DNA of 64,000 nucleotides from Catalinimonas alkaloidigena (GCF_900100765.1 NZ_FNFO01000002.1:558001-622000); one strand, 5' to 3'. Counted from the first letter of the stretch, positions 26,017-35,868 are shown. Notes: generated by a model not told the origin, from the sequence alone. Made by a program: numbers and translations.

Positions 26017-26835
26017 ATGATAACTAGCTCTGCTACAGCTCTATTCTCGAAGCGACTTTTTTGTTTTTGTTTCTTGCTGATCAGTTGTATTTCCTGCATT
26101 TCGCGCGAAAAGCTGGTATACTTGCAAGGTCAATCGGCGCGCCTCAACGCCCCCGCCGTTAACAACAATCGTCCGCCTGAATATAAATTGCAGGTGAACG
26201 ATATACTGGCCGTTAACGTCACCAGTTCCAACGCTGAAATTGCCAAGGAATTCAACCAGCAGGGGCAAAACAACATGCGGAACATCAACCCGGCGGCGCT
26301 TTACGTCAGCGGGTATTCGATCGGCCCGGCAGGGAACATCACTCTACCCACCATCGGAGCTGTTGAAGTCGTGGGACTGACGGTAGATGAAGCCCGGGCT
26401 GCCATTCAGCAGAAGGTAGACGAATACCTGACAAGCGGAACGGTACTGGTCGCGTTGGTCAGCTTCAAGATATCCGTATTGGGCGAAGTACGTAATCCGG
26501 GATATTACTACGTCTACAACGACCAGGTGACCATTTTCGAGGCCCTCAGCATGGCAAGCGACGTTGCCAATTTGGGTGACCGGAAGCACGTGAACCTAGT
26601 GCGGCAGGTACCCGGGGGGAACGAAAGTGTATTCCTGGACCTGACCAAAGCCGACCTACTTACTTCGAAATACTACTACCTACAGCCGAACGACATGTTG
26701 TACGTGCCACCGTTGCGTGCCAAATCGAACGATTTCAACATCTCTAACTTCGGCATTGTCACTTCCGTGGTATCCGTCATCAGCACCACCCTCAGTGTTT
26801 TGGTACTTACAGGAGTAATCACCAGACCGGAGTAA
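26017..26835 (+). CDS. Polysaccharide export lipoprotein (Wza-like)
   Basis: The 272-residue protein starts with a signal peptide and lipobox (FCFLLISCISC, with the lipidated cysteine near residue 28). It has a Poly_export domain (YKLQVNDILAVNVTS and GYSIGPAGNITLPTIGAVEVVGLTVDEARAAIQQKVDEYL), an SLBB domain (ISVLGEVRNPGYYYV then VTIFEALSMASDVANLGDRK), and a C-terminal hydrophobic helix. This is the outer-membrane exit channel subunit used by Wzx/Wzy-dependent capsules and exopolysaccharides. It is the first gene of a plus-strand locus that runs to about 35.0 kb. Confidence 0.93.
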   Translation: MITSSATALFSKRLFCFCFLLISCISCISREKLVYLQGQSARLNAPAVNNNRPPEYKLQVNDILAVNVTSSNAEIAKEFNQQGQNNMRNINPAALYVSGYSIGPAGNITLPTIGAVEVVGLTVDEARAAIQQKVDEYLTSGTVLVALVSFKISVLGEVRNPGYYYVYNDQVTIFEALSMASDVANLGDRKHVNLVRQVPGGNESVFLDLTKADLLTSKYYYLQPNDMLYVPPLRAKSNDFNISNFGIVTSVVSVISTTLSVLVLTGVITRPE

Positions 26836-26886
26836 TCACCAGACCATCGAACTAGGTAACAAACTGATAACCTAGGTTTTAAAAAA

Positions 26887-28350
26887 ATGTTTAGGCAGAA
26901 AGTAATGAAGGGGGTGTTCTGGTCTTTTGTCCAGAGCATCGGGATGCGAGTGATCACTGCGTCTGTGTTTTTCCTGCTGGCCCGGCTACTGGCTCCGGAA
27001 GCCTTCGGGCTGGTAGCCTATGCGCAGGTATTCATCAATTTTGCCCACATTTTTGCGAACCAGGGGTTTGGCAATGCCATCATCCAACGGAAAGAGCTGG
27101 AAAAAGCGCATCTGGATACGGCTTTCTGGAGCCACTTTGCCGTCTCGTCCATCATCGCCCTCATTTCCGTCTTCTCTGCGCATGCCATCGCAGATATCTT
27201 CGAAGAACCTGAAATTGCGCCCATCATTCAGGTGCTGGCGATCACCTTCGTGGTGCAATCGTTCATCAGCGTGCAGATGTCGATCCTGTTGCGCAAACTC
27301 GATTTTAAAGTGCTGGCGCTGCGGGGCATGGTGGTGGTGTGCATCAGTAGTGCCATTGGCGTCGGTATGGCGCTGGCCGGGTACGGCGTCTGGAGTTTGA
27401 TCGGACAACAGCTTTCGGCCGGAATCGCCAATGCCATCATCCTGTGGGGCATCAGCGACTGGCGGCCCAGCTTCAACTTCTCCTGGCGCTGCTTCCGCGA
27501 GTTGTTTAGCTTCAGTGTCAACGAAATGGGGTCTAACCTGCTTCGCTTCCTGGGGGGCAACACCGACCGTTTCCTGTTGGGCTATTCGGTCGGCGAAGAA
27601 ATTTTGGGGTACTACTCACTGGCCTTGAAAATTATTAACATCCTTCTGGAACTGACGATTGAGACTTCGCGAAAGGTCGCACTGCCGGCATTTTCGAAAA
27701 TTCAGCATCAGCCGGAGCGGGTACTGAGTTACTTTTACCAGGCCACACGTTATACAAACTACCTGACCATCCCTGTTTTTGCGATGCTGGCTTTCCTGGC
27801 ACCGCAGATCATGCCGCTGGTCTTTGGGCCGCAGTGGAAAGACAGTGCCATTCTGCTGCAGATTTTATGTGTGATCGGGATTTTGCAGCCGATCGTACAG
27901 TACAACACGACGGTAATGACCGCCTTAGGAAAACCTCGGTGGCAGTTCTATGTTAGTCTGGTCAATATGGTAGGCAAGACCTTACTGTTTTTACTTGTCG
28001 CTTCTTATGGCGTACTTTACGTCTGTACCGCCTACGACCTGGTCACCCTCCTGACGGTTCCCATCTCGCTCTACTGCATTTACCGTCTCATCAACCTACA
28101 AATTGGCACCTACCTCAAGCAATACGTCATCCCGATGGGGGGGATTGTGCTGGCCATCCTTTGTGCGTGGTCGGTCGAGCATTGGCTGGGCGTCTTGCCG
28201 ATTCCCCTCCTGGACATCGCCGCCAAAGGCCTTCTGATCGCAGGGCTGTACCTGGGATTTGTGGCGATCATGGCGCAAGACGACCGGCGGTGGGTAATGG
28301 AAATTGTGACTGAATTCCTGGAGAAGAAGCGCAAAAAGAAGACTGCCTGA
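26887..28350 (+). CDS. Polysaccharide flippase (Wzx/WzxC, MOP superfamily)
   Basis: The 487-residue protein has about 12-14 hydrophobic segments and begins VMKGVFWSFVQSIGMRVITASVFFLLARLLAPEAFG, the usual opening of WzxC/RfbX-like flippases. These move lipid-linked oligosaccharide repeat units across the inner membrane. Signature stretches are FGNAIIQRKEL and LRFLGGNTDRFLLGYSVGEEILGYYSLALK. It lies 51 bases after the export gene and upstream of the Wzc gene with 75 bases between. The C-terminus ends in a run of lysines. Confidence 0.93.
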   Translation: MFRQKVMKGVFWSFVQSIGMRVITASVFFLLARLLAPEAFGLVAYAQVFINFAHIFANQGFGNAIIQRKELEKAHLDTAFWSHFAVSSIIALISVFSAHAIADIFEEPEIAPIIQVLAITFVVQSFISVQMSILLRKLDFKVLALRGMVVVCISSAIGVGMALAGYGVWSLIGQQLSAGIANAIILWGISDWRPSFNFSWRCFRELFSFSVNEMGSNLLRFLGGNTDRFLLGYSVGEEILGYYSLALKIINILLELTIETSRKVALPAFSKIQHQPERVLSYFYQATRYTNYLTIPVFAMLAFLAPQIMPLVFGPQWKDSAILLQILCVIGILQPIVQYNTTVMTALGKPRWQFYVSLVNMVGKTLLFLLVASYGVLYVCTAYDLVTLLTVPISLYCIYRLINLQIGTYLKQYVIPMGGIVLAILCAWSVEHWLGVLPIPLLDIAAKGLLIAGLYLGFVAIMAQDDRRWVMEIVTEFLEKKRKKKTA

Positions 28351-28425
28351 ATTATAATAGTGCAAATATTTATTTGTATAGTAAAATAAGTTAACTTAGC
28401 ATTTCATTTCAATAGCTATAAAGGC

Positions 28426-30765
28426 ATGGAAACGTCTCGGTATTCACACACACAAGCCTTGAAAAGCGACCCTATTGACTTGAGTGTCATTACGAAGAAG
28501 ATCATTCGTAAATGGTACCTTTTACTGGGTTCGTTATTGCTCACGCTGGCGCTGGCTTATGTGGTCATTCTGACTACACCAGAGGTGTACAAAGTGTCTT
28601 CTTCCATGCTAGTCCGTGACGAAAGTGCTACGGGAAACCAGCAGTTTATGGAAGGGATCGGCTTGTTCGAACCTCAGACCAAAATATCGGACCAGACGGC
28701 AATGCTAACGTCGTTCGATATCATCAGACGGACATTGGAAAAGCTGGATTTTGGCGTGACGTACTACAAACACGATCAGTTTATCCAGCACGAGATTTAC
28801 AAGCGCCGGCCGTTCGATGTGGAGCTCGACAGTTTGTCCGATCAACTGATCGGGGTGCCCATCTATGTGCGTTTTCTGTCTTCAAATCGCTACGAAATAT
28901 CCGTCGAAGCCGATGAAGCCAGCGTCTACCAAATGGCCGAAGAGAAATTTGCGCCGACCAAAGCACGCGACGTGCTGATTCAGAACGTACAGAAGGTGGG
29001 GCAACCCGTACGGACTCCCTATCTCAACTTTACGTTAATCCGCAATGAGCAGGAGCCCCTCGATACCCTGAGCCAGTACTCGTTCATGATCCATCCTCTG
29101 GAACGGGTGACCGAGCAGTACCAGAAAAAGCTGGTCGTCGCTCCTTTTGAAGAAGGTTCCGACATCCTGGTGCTGACCACAACCGGAGAAATTGTCGAGA
29201 AAGAGTTGATGTTTCTCAACAGTTTGATGGAGACGTACATCGAGGACGAGGTAAAAAATAAAAACCTGTTGGGTTTGCGTACCATCAATTTCATCGATAA
29301 GCAGATCGCTACGGTGGCCGATTCGCTGTCGCAGGTGGAGCAGTCACTCAGGAGTTTCCGGGACCGGACGCGTACGGTAGACATCGGTACTACGGCTCGT
29401 GACCTGAATACTAAACTCGATGAATTGCAAAAAACGCGGGAAGATCTGCTGATCGATTACCGGAGTTACCAGAACCTGTTCCAGTACCTGGAGCAAAATG
29501 ATTACACCGAAGTAATTGCGCCTTCGGTTCGTAACATCAACGATGAGGTTATGAGCGGACTGCTGCGCAACTTGATCGAACTCAACCAGCAGCGGGCGCA
29601 GTTAAAAACTTCGGTCAGACAAAGCCTCCCGGCAATCGAAGAACTGGACGCCAAAGTCAAAAGCATTCGGGCCCAACTGCACGAGAACGTCAACAACCTG
29701 ATTGCCACTACGAAGTACAAAATCGAGTCTGTGGAGAACCAGATTGAAGAGCTGGACAGTCAGATTAACTTGCTGCCTAAAAATGAACAGGAGCTGATCA
29801 ACATCGAACGGAAGTTCCAGTTCAGCGACAACCAGTACAACTACCTGTTGCAGAAACGAACCGAAGTAGGAATCGCAGTAGCTTCGAATGCCAGTACCAA
29901 GAAGGTCGTCGAAGAAGCCCGACTGGACGGACGCACTCCGGTTTCGCCCAACAAAATCCTGATTCTGTTGACGGCGATTGTGCTGGGGCTGGCCCTGCCT
30001 GTGGGGGCGCTGATTCTGGCGGATATGTTCCAGGATAAAATCAGCAGCCGGGAAGAAGTCGCGAACATCATTTCGATGCCGCTGGTAGGGGAAGTGCCAC
30101 GTTTGCGCCGCAAAGAGAATGCCTTGGTCTACAGCCGACCTCGTTCGGCAGCGGCTGAATCGTTCCGCACCATTCGCTCGAATCTGTTGCTGCAGAATCA
30201 TGTCAATGGCGCTTCGAAAACCCTCCTGGTAACCTCTTCGGTGTCGAACGAAGGCAAGACGCTTTGCTCGGTTAATCTGGCATCGTCGTTTGCAGTGGCG
30301 AACAACCGCACCATCATCATTGACGCCGACTTGCGCCGTCCGCGGGTACACAACATCCTGGAGAAAACCAACGGCGTAGGGCTGAGCAATTACCTGCAGG
30401 GCACTGCCGATATGTCGGAGATTATACAGCCGACCGATCAGGAAAATCTGTACGTCATAACAGCAGGTAAAAGCGACGGCCATCCGGGGGAAATCTTACT
30501 GAGCGAGCGGCTCCCTCAACTGATCAACAAGCTGAAGATGGAATTTAAGTTCGTGGTATTGGACACCCCACCCGTGAAGATCGTGACCGATGCCCTGGTG
30601 TTGAGCGCTTACTCTGACATCAACATTCTGGTGGCGCGGCGCGGTGTTACCAGCAAGAGCCAGCTGATGGACGTAGAGGAGTTGCATCAAAACAATACCC
30701 TCCACAACCTATACGTGGTCTTGAACGACGTACAGGCTACCAAAGGGCACGGATACTACGAATAG
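28426..30765 (+). CDS. Polysaccharide co-polymerase and tyrosine autokinase (Wzc-like)
   Basis: The 779-residue protein combines a Wzz chain-length domain (first membrane helix at about residues 35-55, then a long periplasmic coiled coil with PKNEQELINIERKFQFSDNQYNYLLQKR and a second helix ILILLTAIVLGLALPVGALIL at about 508-530) with a C-terminal BY-kinase. The kinase has Walker A SSVSNEGKTLCSVNLASSFA at about 604-623, Walker A' IIIDADLRRPR and Walker B FVVLDTPPV. The C-terminal tyrosine cluster that is autophosphorylated is very short (GHGYYE). No Wzb-type phosphatase is adjacent. It controls chain length and export with the Wza-like protein. Confidence 0.94.
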   Translation: METSRYSHTQALKSDPIDLSVITKKIIRKWYLLLGSLLLTLALAYVVILTTPEVYKVSSSMLVRDESATGNQQFMEGIGLFEPQTKISDQTAMLTSFDIIRRTLEKLDFGVTYYKHDQFIQHEIYKRRPFDVELDSLSDQLIGVPIYVRFLSSNRYEISVEADEASVYQMAEEKFAPTKARDVLIQNVQKVGQPVRTPYLNFTLIRNEQEPLDTLSQYSFMIHPLERVTEQYQKKLVVAPFEEGSDILVLTTTGEIVEKELMFLNSLMETYIEDEVKNKNLLGLRTINFIDKQIATVADSLSQVEQSLRSFRDRTRTVDIGTTARDLNTKLDELQKTREDLLIDYRSYQNLFQYLEQNDYTEVIAPSVRNINDEVMSGLLRNLIELNQQRAQLKTSVRQSLPAIEELDAKVKSIRAQLHENVNNLIATTKYKIESVENQIEELDSQINLLPKNEQELINIERKFQFSDNQYNYLLQKRTEVGIAVASNASTKKVVEEARLDGRTPVSPNKILILLTAIVLGLALPVGALILADMFQDKISSREEVANIISMPLVGEVPRLRRKENALVYSRPRSAAAESFRTIRSNLLLQNHVNGASKTLLVTSSVSNEGKTLCSVNLASSFAVANNRTIIIDADLRRPRVHNILEKTNGVGLSNYLQGTADMSEIIQPTDQENLYVITAGKSDGHPGEILLSERLPQLINKLKMEFKFVVLDTPPVKIVTDALVLSAYSDINILVARRGVTSKSQLMDVEELHQNNTLHNLYVVLNDVQATKGHGYYE

Positions 30766-30795
30766 CGCTTTCCGGCGCATTTAAAAGAGGAGACA

Positions 30796-32271
30796 ATGGG
30801 CGTTGCCAGTGCTATTTCCCATGCGACCTATCCGTCTGTGCAGACAGAGACGGAAGAGTTCAAGCTGAACGGCTACTATGTATTTTTTGCCTTGACCATG
30901 TTGGCGCAAAATGCATATCGCGTGACGCATGAATACGACCATAGCCTCGATTTCCTGTTCCTGGTGCCTTATGCCCTGTTGGTGTTCAAATACTACGATG
31001 ACCTGCGGGAGCTCACGTTCATCTTTATCCTGGGCATGCTCAGCAACTACGGGAACTGGTTGTCCGAGTTTGCTTTACTCAAGTCAGGGTCGCGAGTCCT
31101 GTTTTTCGATGCCTTTTTCATTTACCTGACGGCGTTGAACTTCTACGACATCGTCAAGAAGAAACAGATTAGCGACTTCTTTCTGATCACGATCTACATT
31201 CTAATGTTGTTGCTGTGGACCTTCAACTTTAGCCGTGGGTTGTTGAGCGGAGAGGGAGGCCATGCCATTGGCGAAGCGCGGGTCTATTTCGGGAGCATCT
31301 TTCTGTTAATTGTGCCCCGGGTATTTCGCCACAAGCAGGACTTTGTGAAACTCATCAAAATCATTTCGCTGTGTTCGTTCCTGCTGTCGTTTGCCATCAT
31401 CTGCATGGTGGTGTTCCGAACCATAGGCCTGACCGGCGGCTCAGGGCGGTTCAATCCCGGGCATGCGGAGGCGCAGTTCATCATGCTCGGCATGATCATC
31501 TGCATGCTCGATTTCTTCTACGGAGAGAAATACTGCATTTTTAACGTCAATCGCCTGTTGCTGATTGGCTTTTACCTGATCATCATTGTGTTGTCGGGGG
31601 TGCGCTCGGTGCTGCTGATTTCGGGTGTACTGCTGGTTCTGTTGACTTTTCTGAACTCAAAATCCGATCTGAAGAAAAAGATCATCTTGATTTTCGGATT
31701 GATTGCAGCCGGCCTGGTGGCAATTAACCTGGGCGTACTGCAGGAAGTAGTGGAACAGCAGGAGGAGTATGCCGAGGGTGGGGGATCTACGGTCGACTTC
31801 CGGCTGGGCATGTGGACCATCTTCTTAAACAAGCTATTCGAAGACCATAGCCGCCTTTTCTTTGGCCGGCCCTTCGGTCTGGAACTGATCGATATTTCGA
31901 GTCTGGATTGGCAGAGCCGCGATCCGTACGTAGACAATTCGCTTGCCCACAACGATTACATCGCAATGGCGATGACGAACGGAATCGTCTTTAGCTGCAT
32001 GCTCTTGTTCATGCTCCTGAGTTACATCATTCGCGGAGTACTCACCGCGCGTCGGGCCGGCGATCTCAACTACATCGTCCTGTTCATGACGATCGTGCTA
32101 GGTGCACAAACGTTGATTAGTGCGACCAACGCTGAAGTGAAACACTACGGCACCTCCATTCTTTTGTGGTGCCACCTGAGTTTTTTAGCCGTTTTATTCA
32201 ATCATATAAGTAATACAAAAGTTGGAGAAGCTAAAAATATCAATCGTCACACCCTCGTACAATCAGGGTAA
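30796..32271 (+). CDS. O-antigen/exopolysaccharide polymerase (Wzy-like)
   Basis: The 491-residue protein is highly hydrophobic with about 10-12 predicted helices and a larger periplasmic loop around residues 325-390. It has the loose features of the Wzy/WaaL (O-antigen ligase) superfamily, for example LLIGFYLIIIVLSGVRSVLL followed by a loop with VDFRLGMWTIFLNKLFEDHSRLFFGRPFG and AHNDYIAMAMTNGIVFSCMLLF. It probably polymerises repeat units in the periplasm. Its 3' end overlaps the next gene by 50 bases in a different frame, so the two are translationally linked. Confidence 0.85.
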   Translation: MGVASAISHATYPSVQTETEEFKLNGYYVFFALTMLAQNAYRVTHEYDHSLDFLFLVPYALLVFKYYDDLRELTFIFILGMLSNYGNWLSEFALLKSGSRVLFFDAFFIYLTALNFYDIVKKKQISDFFLITIYILMLLLWTFNFSRGLLSGEGGHAIGEARVYFGSIFLLIVPRVFRHKQDFVKLIKIISLCSFLLSFAIICMVVFRTIGLTGGSGRFNPGHAEAQFIMLGMIICMLDFFYGEKYCIFNVNRLLLIGFYLIIIVLSGVRSVLLISGVLLVLLTFLNSKSDLKKKIILIFGLIAAGLVAINLGVLQEVVEQQEEYAEGGGSTVDFRLGMWTIFLNKLFEDHSRLFFGRPFGLELIDISSLDWQSRDPYVDNSLAHNDYIAMAMTNGIVFSCMLLFMLLSYIIRGVLTARRAGDLNYIVLFMTIVLGAQTLISATNAEVKHYGTSILLWCHLSFLAVLFNHISNTKVGEAKNINRHTLVQSG

Positions 32272-32998
32272 ATTTATTGAAGAGGCGATCAAAAGTGTGG
32301 CCGAGCAAGGCTACCAGAATTTTGAGCACATCATCATCGACGGCGGATCAACCGACGAAACAGTAGACATACTAAAAAAATACCCTCATTTAAAATGGGT
32401 TTCTGAGCCCGACGAAGGCCAGAGCGATGCCCTGAACAAAGGCTTTCTGCAAGCGACCGGCGACGTAATTGGTTGGTTGAATGCCGACGATTTTTACCTG
32501 CCCGGTACGTTCCGAAAGGTAAGCCAGCAGATGAGCAATCCGTCTATCGCGGCGGTTTACAGCAACGTGCGCTTCATTGATAAAGACCGGAATTTTATCC
32601 GCAATTTCATTTCGCACCGGCCGTTGCGTTGGTTCATGTTCTTCAGCTGTTACATTCCTTCTACTACGTTCTTCTTCCGGAAGGAGATTGTAGAGCAGGG
32701 CATCCTGATCGACAAAACCATCGACCTTTCGATGGACAAAGACTTTTTTGCCCACATTATGAAAGCAGGGTATCGGATGAAGTATGTAAACGACTTCTTC
32801 GCCGCTTTCCGCTGGCACGATTCGAATAAGTCGCTGGAATCGAAGGAAGTACGCAATACGCGTTATGCCGAAGGCATTACCATCATCAACAAACACTCGC
32901 CTTTTTACGTAGAGCCCACTCCCGAAAACATCCACCTGTATTTTAAAGTGGAGAAGAAAATCCAGTTTGTGAAAGGCATCATGCGCCTAATCTCTTAG
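32222..32998 (+). CDS. GT2 family glycosyltransferase
   Basis: The 258-residue protein begins KISIVTPSYNQGKFIEEAIKSV, followed by HIIIDGGSTDETVDILKKY and WVSEPDEGQSDALNKGF, then IGWLNADDFYLPGTF with the DxD-like ADD metal site. This is a GT-A-fold, WcaA-like glycosyltransferase that adds one sugar to the lipid-linked repeat unit at the cytosolic face. The only upstream start in frame is a TTG at 32222, which lies inside the polymerase gene; a stop at 32207 rules out anything further upstream. Substrate unknown. Confidence 0.92.
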   Translation: MEKLKISIVTPSYNQGKFIEEAIKSVAEQGYQNFEHIIIDGGSTDETVDILKKYPHLKWVSEPDEGQSDALNKGFLQATGDVIGWLNADDFYLPGTFRKVSQQMSNPSIAAVYSNVRFIDKDRNFIRNFISHRPLRWFMFFSCYIPSTTFFFRKEIVEQGILIDKTIDLSMDKDFFAHIMKAGYRMKYVNDFFAAFRWHDSNKSLESKEVRNTRYAEGITIINKHSPFYVEPTPENIHLYFKVEKKIQFVKGIMRLIS

Positions 32999-33000
32999 TT

Positions 33001-33750
33001 ATGACAACTATCCGAAAACTTTATAAAGCTGCCGATTCGGTCGTAGGCTACCAGAAGCGCGCTAATTTCCTGCATACGTTACGCTACCGATTGGGCAACT
33101 ACTTTGTCTGGAGTACCCGCGAGGATCGTGACAAACTCATGATCAACCACCGGAAGGACATTTGCATTGAGGGATATCCGCGCAGTGCCAATACCTACAC
33201 CGTGCTCCTGGTAGAAAAGTATGCCGACCGCCCGCTGGAAATCGGGCACCATCTCCATCTGGCAGCCCAGCTAAAACGGGCGATCCATTACGACATTCCG
33301 GCGGTGCTGCTGATCCGCAAACCGCAAGATGCCATTACGTCGCTGTTGCTGCGGGAACGTGCCGTTTCCATCGAAAACGCCATCAAGTGGTACATTTATT
33401 TTCATAAAGGACTGCGCATCTACAAAGATCGGCTCATCATCTGGGAGTTTAACGAGTTGATCAACGACCCGGCCTCGCACCTGAAGATGCTGCAACAACG
33501 CGTGAAGAATTTCTCGATTGAAGTGGGAGAGATCGATAGCGAAGCCATTTTTCAGGAAATTGATCAGTTGGATCGGATTACGAAAGAAAAAGAGGTCTCT
33601 GCCAACGAATTTAACCTGATTAACTCACGACCGGGGAAAGGCAAAAAGCAGAAGAAAGAGCAGCTTCTGGCCGAACTGAAGGCCAACCCCAAGTACCGCG
33701 CCTGGCTGGAAGAGTGTGAGGAATTGTACCAGTTCTTCACGACGCCCTAA
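33001..33750 (+). CDS. Sulfotransferase-like protein of the exopolysaccharide locus
   Basis: The 249-residue protein has ICIEGYPRSANTYTVLLVEKY near residue 55, which matches the 5'-phosphosulfate-binding loop of PAPS-dependent sulfotransferases, and LLIRKPQDAITSLLLRER at about residue 102, which resembles the 3'-phosphate-binding RxPxDxxxS motif. The rest shows the usual alpha/beta pattern. It starts two bases after the GT2 stop, so it is part of the exopolysaccharide operon. The likely role is sulfation of the polymer or of a precursor, inferred from context. No PAPS synthesis genes are visible. Confidence 0.78.
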   Translation: MTTIRKLYKAADSVVGYQKRANFLHTLRYRLGNYFVWSTREDRDKLMINHRKDICIEGYPRSANTYTVLLVEKYADRPLEIGHHLHLAAQLKRAIHYDIPAVLLIRKPQDAITSLLLRERAVSIENAIKWYIYFHKGLRIYKDRLIIWEFNELINDPASHLKMLQQRVKNFSIEVGEIDSEAIFQEIDQLDRITKEKEVSANEFNLINSRPGKGKKQKKEQLLAELKANPKYRAWLEECEELYQFFTTP

Positions 33751-33839
33751 CGTACTAGGTTTCAGTCCATTCGGACCCCGGCCTTTCTACGAGCGGAACA
33801 TCAAATTTGTGGCGACATTACCTAGCGAAACCGACGCAT

Positions 33840-35027
33840 ATGCGAGTACTCTTCATTCATAACTTTTACCAGATTGCGGGCGGGGAGGATACGGTTTTCA
33901 GGGCAGAAAAAGCGTTGCTTGAGGAGCGGGGACATGCCGTAGAAGCACTTCTTTTCGATAATGACGCAATCCAATCCACGAAAGACAAGTTGCTGACCGG
34001 CTTGCGTGGGCTGTATAATCCGGTCAGCGCTACGCTGTTACGGCAGAAGATCCAGGCGTTTCGTCCGGACCTCATCCACATCCACAATTTTTTTCCTCTC
34101 GCTTCGCCGTCGGTATTTTACGAAGCCGACCGGCAGGGGGTACCCGTAGTGCTGACACTGCACAATTACCGGCTGTTGTGTCCGAGTGCGTTTTTATACC
34201 ACGACGGGCAGATCTACGAGGCCAACGTCCACTGCATCTTCCCGATCGACGGGATTCGCAAAGGCGTTTACCGCGATTCGCGTATGCAGACGGCCAACCT
34301 GGGCATCATCACCGGAATGCATAAGCTGCTGGGGACTTTTCGGAAAAAAGTAAGCCGCTTCATTGCGTTGACGGAGTTTGGCAAACAGAAGTTTCTCGAC
34401 TCTTCCTTGCATCTCTCGCCTGAGCAGATTGCGGTGAAACCGAATTTTACCGAAGATCTGGGCTTAGGTTACGAAGAGCGGGAACCTTACTTTTTATTTG
34501 TGGGGCGGCTGAGCGAAGAGAAAGGAATCGACAACCTGTTGCAAGCCTTTCGTGCCGCTCCTTTTCCGTTAAAAATCATTGGCGATGGCCCGCTGCGCAG
34601 CAAAGTCGAAGCAGTTGCCGCGGAAAATCCTCAGTTGGAGTACCTCGGCTTTCAGGAGAAGTCTCAGGTCATTGAGGCCATGAAGCAATGTACCGCGCTG
34701 CTGTTTCCCTCACTGTGGTACGAAACCATGGGCATGACCATTTTGGAGGCGTTTTCGACCGGGACGCCCGCCATTGCGTCGCGCATTGGTGGCCCCGCCG
34801 ATATTGTGGTCAACGAATACAACGGGCTGCATTTCGAGCCTCACGATTGGCAGCAGCTGCGTGCCCATGTCGATCGGCTGTTGCAGGAAAAAACGTTGTT
34901 GAAAAAAATGCAGGCCGGTGCCCGCGAGAGTTACGAGCGCCATTACACGCCTGAACGAAACTACCAGCAGCTAATCCGGATTTACGAAGACGTGCTCGCG
35001 GAGAAAAAGGCGTTGGCACGCCCGTAA
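33840..35027 (+). CDS. GT4 family glycosyltransferase
   Basis: I choose the ATG at 33840 (MRVLFIHNFYQIAGGEDTVF), giving 395 residues. It is a GT-B fold enzyme: an N-terminal acceptor domain with LIHIHNFFPLASPSVF and LTLHNYRLLCPSAFLY, and a C-terminal donor domain with FLFVGRLSEEKGIDNLLQAF, IIGDGPLRSKVEAV and the nucleotide-sugar motif ALLFPSLWYETMGMTILEAFSTGTPAIAS (EX7E type). It is the last gene of the exopolysaccharide locus and converges on surE with a single base between the stops. Donor sugar unknown. Confidence 0.93.
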   Translation: MRVLFIHNFYQIAGGEDTVFRAEKALLEERGHAVEALLFDNDAIQSTKDKLLTGLRGLYNPVSATLLRQKIQAFRPDLIHIHNFFPLASPSVFYEADRQGVPVVLTLHNYRLLCPSAFLYHDGQIYEANVHCIFPIDGIRKGVYRDSRMQTANLGIITGMHKLLGTFRKKVSRFIALTEFGKQKFLDSSLHLSPEQIAVKPNFTEDLGLGYEEREPYFLFVGRLSEEKGIDNLLQAFRAAPFPLKIIGDGPLRSKVEAVAAENPQLEYLGFQEKSQVIEAMKQCTALLFPSLWYETMGMTILEAFSTGTPAIASRIGGPADIVVNEYNGLHFEPHDWQQLRAHVDRLLQEKTLLKKMQAGARESYERHYTPERNYQQLIRIYEDVLAEKKALARP

Positions 35028-35028
35028 C

Positions 35029-35868
35029 TTAGCGGTGAGACGCCTGTTTGCTGGTGTCCGGTGTTTCGTCGCCTACCGCAATTTCCCACTCCTGGTTGAG
35101 TGTGCCCATAGCATGATAGGCCGTGAGGTCGAACAGGCAGGGCACCACCGAAACGTAATGGTTCGCCAGCGCCCATTCGTCGTTGTCTTCTCCTTTGTCC
35201 TCATTGACAAAGTTACCCGCCAGCCAAAAGTACCGGCGGCCATTCGGATCGTAGCGTTCTTCAAATACCTCCTGCCACTTGGCGCGTGCCTGGCGGCAAA
35301 TCTTGATGCCTTTTAGGGCATGGTCGGTCTTCTTGGGGAAATTAACATTCAGCGCCACGCCCGAAGGAATGCCGGTTTGAAGCACCTGCTGGGCAATCTG
35401 CGTAACGTATTTTCTGACGTGTGAAAAATCGGCATCGTGTCCGTAGTCACACAACGAGAAACCAATGGCCGGCATTCCTTCAATGGCGCCTTCGATGGCT
35501 GCCGACATCGTACCTGAATACAACACACTGATGGAAGAGTTGCTGCCGTGGTTGATGCCACTGACGACCAGATCGGGCGTTCGGTCTTTCAGGACGTGGT
35601 GTTTGGCCAGTTTCACGCAATCGGCCGGCGTGCCCGAGCATTCAAAGGCCTGAATCCCCAGATCTCTGAAGATGGTCGAAGCGTCGAGCCGGAGGGTGTT
35701 TCCCACGGTGATGGCGTGCCCCATCCCCGATTGAGGGCTATCGGGTGCCACGACCACTACTTCGCCCAGTTCGTTCATCAATTCGACCAACGTACGAATG
35801 CCCGGAGACGTGATGCCGTCGTCGTTCGAAACTAGAATCAAAGGTCGTTCAGGTGACTTTTTGCTCAT
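35029..35868 (-). CDS. surE: 5'/3'-nucleotidase SurE
   Basis: SurE dephosphorylates nucleoside 5' and 3' monophosphates and is linked to stationary-phase survival. The 279-residue protein shows ILVSNDDGITSPGI with the paired metal-binding aspartates, VVVAPDSPQSGMGHAITVG, FECSGTPADCVKLAKH, DLVVSGINHGSN with the metal-binding asparagine, and YSGTMSAAIEGAIEGMPAIGFSL. Its start overlaps the stop of the upstream gene by ATGA (35865-35868), so the two are coupled. It is cytosolic. Confidence 0.97.
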   Translation of the reverse strand: MSKKSPERPLILVSNDDGITSPGIRTLVELMNELGEVVVVAPDSPQSGMGHAITVGNTLRLDASTIFRDLGIQAFECSGTPADCVKLAKHHVLKDRTPDLVVSGINHGSNSSISVLYSGTMSAAIEGAIEGMPAIGFSLCDYGHDADFSHVRKYVTQIAQQVLQTGIPSGVALNVNFPKKTDHALKGIKICRQARAKWQEVFEERYDPNGRRYFWLAGNFVNEDKGEDNDEWALANHYVSVVPCLFDLTAYHAMGTLNQEWEIAVGDETPDTSKQASHR

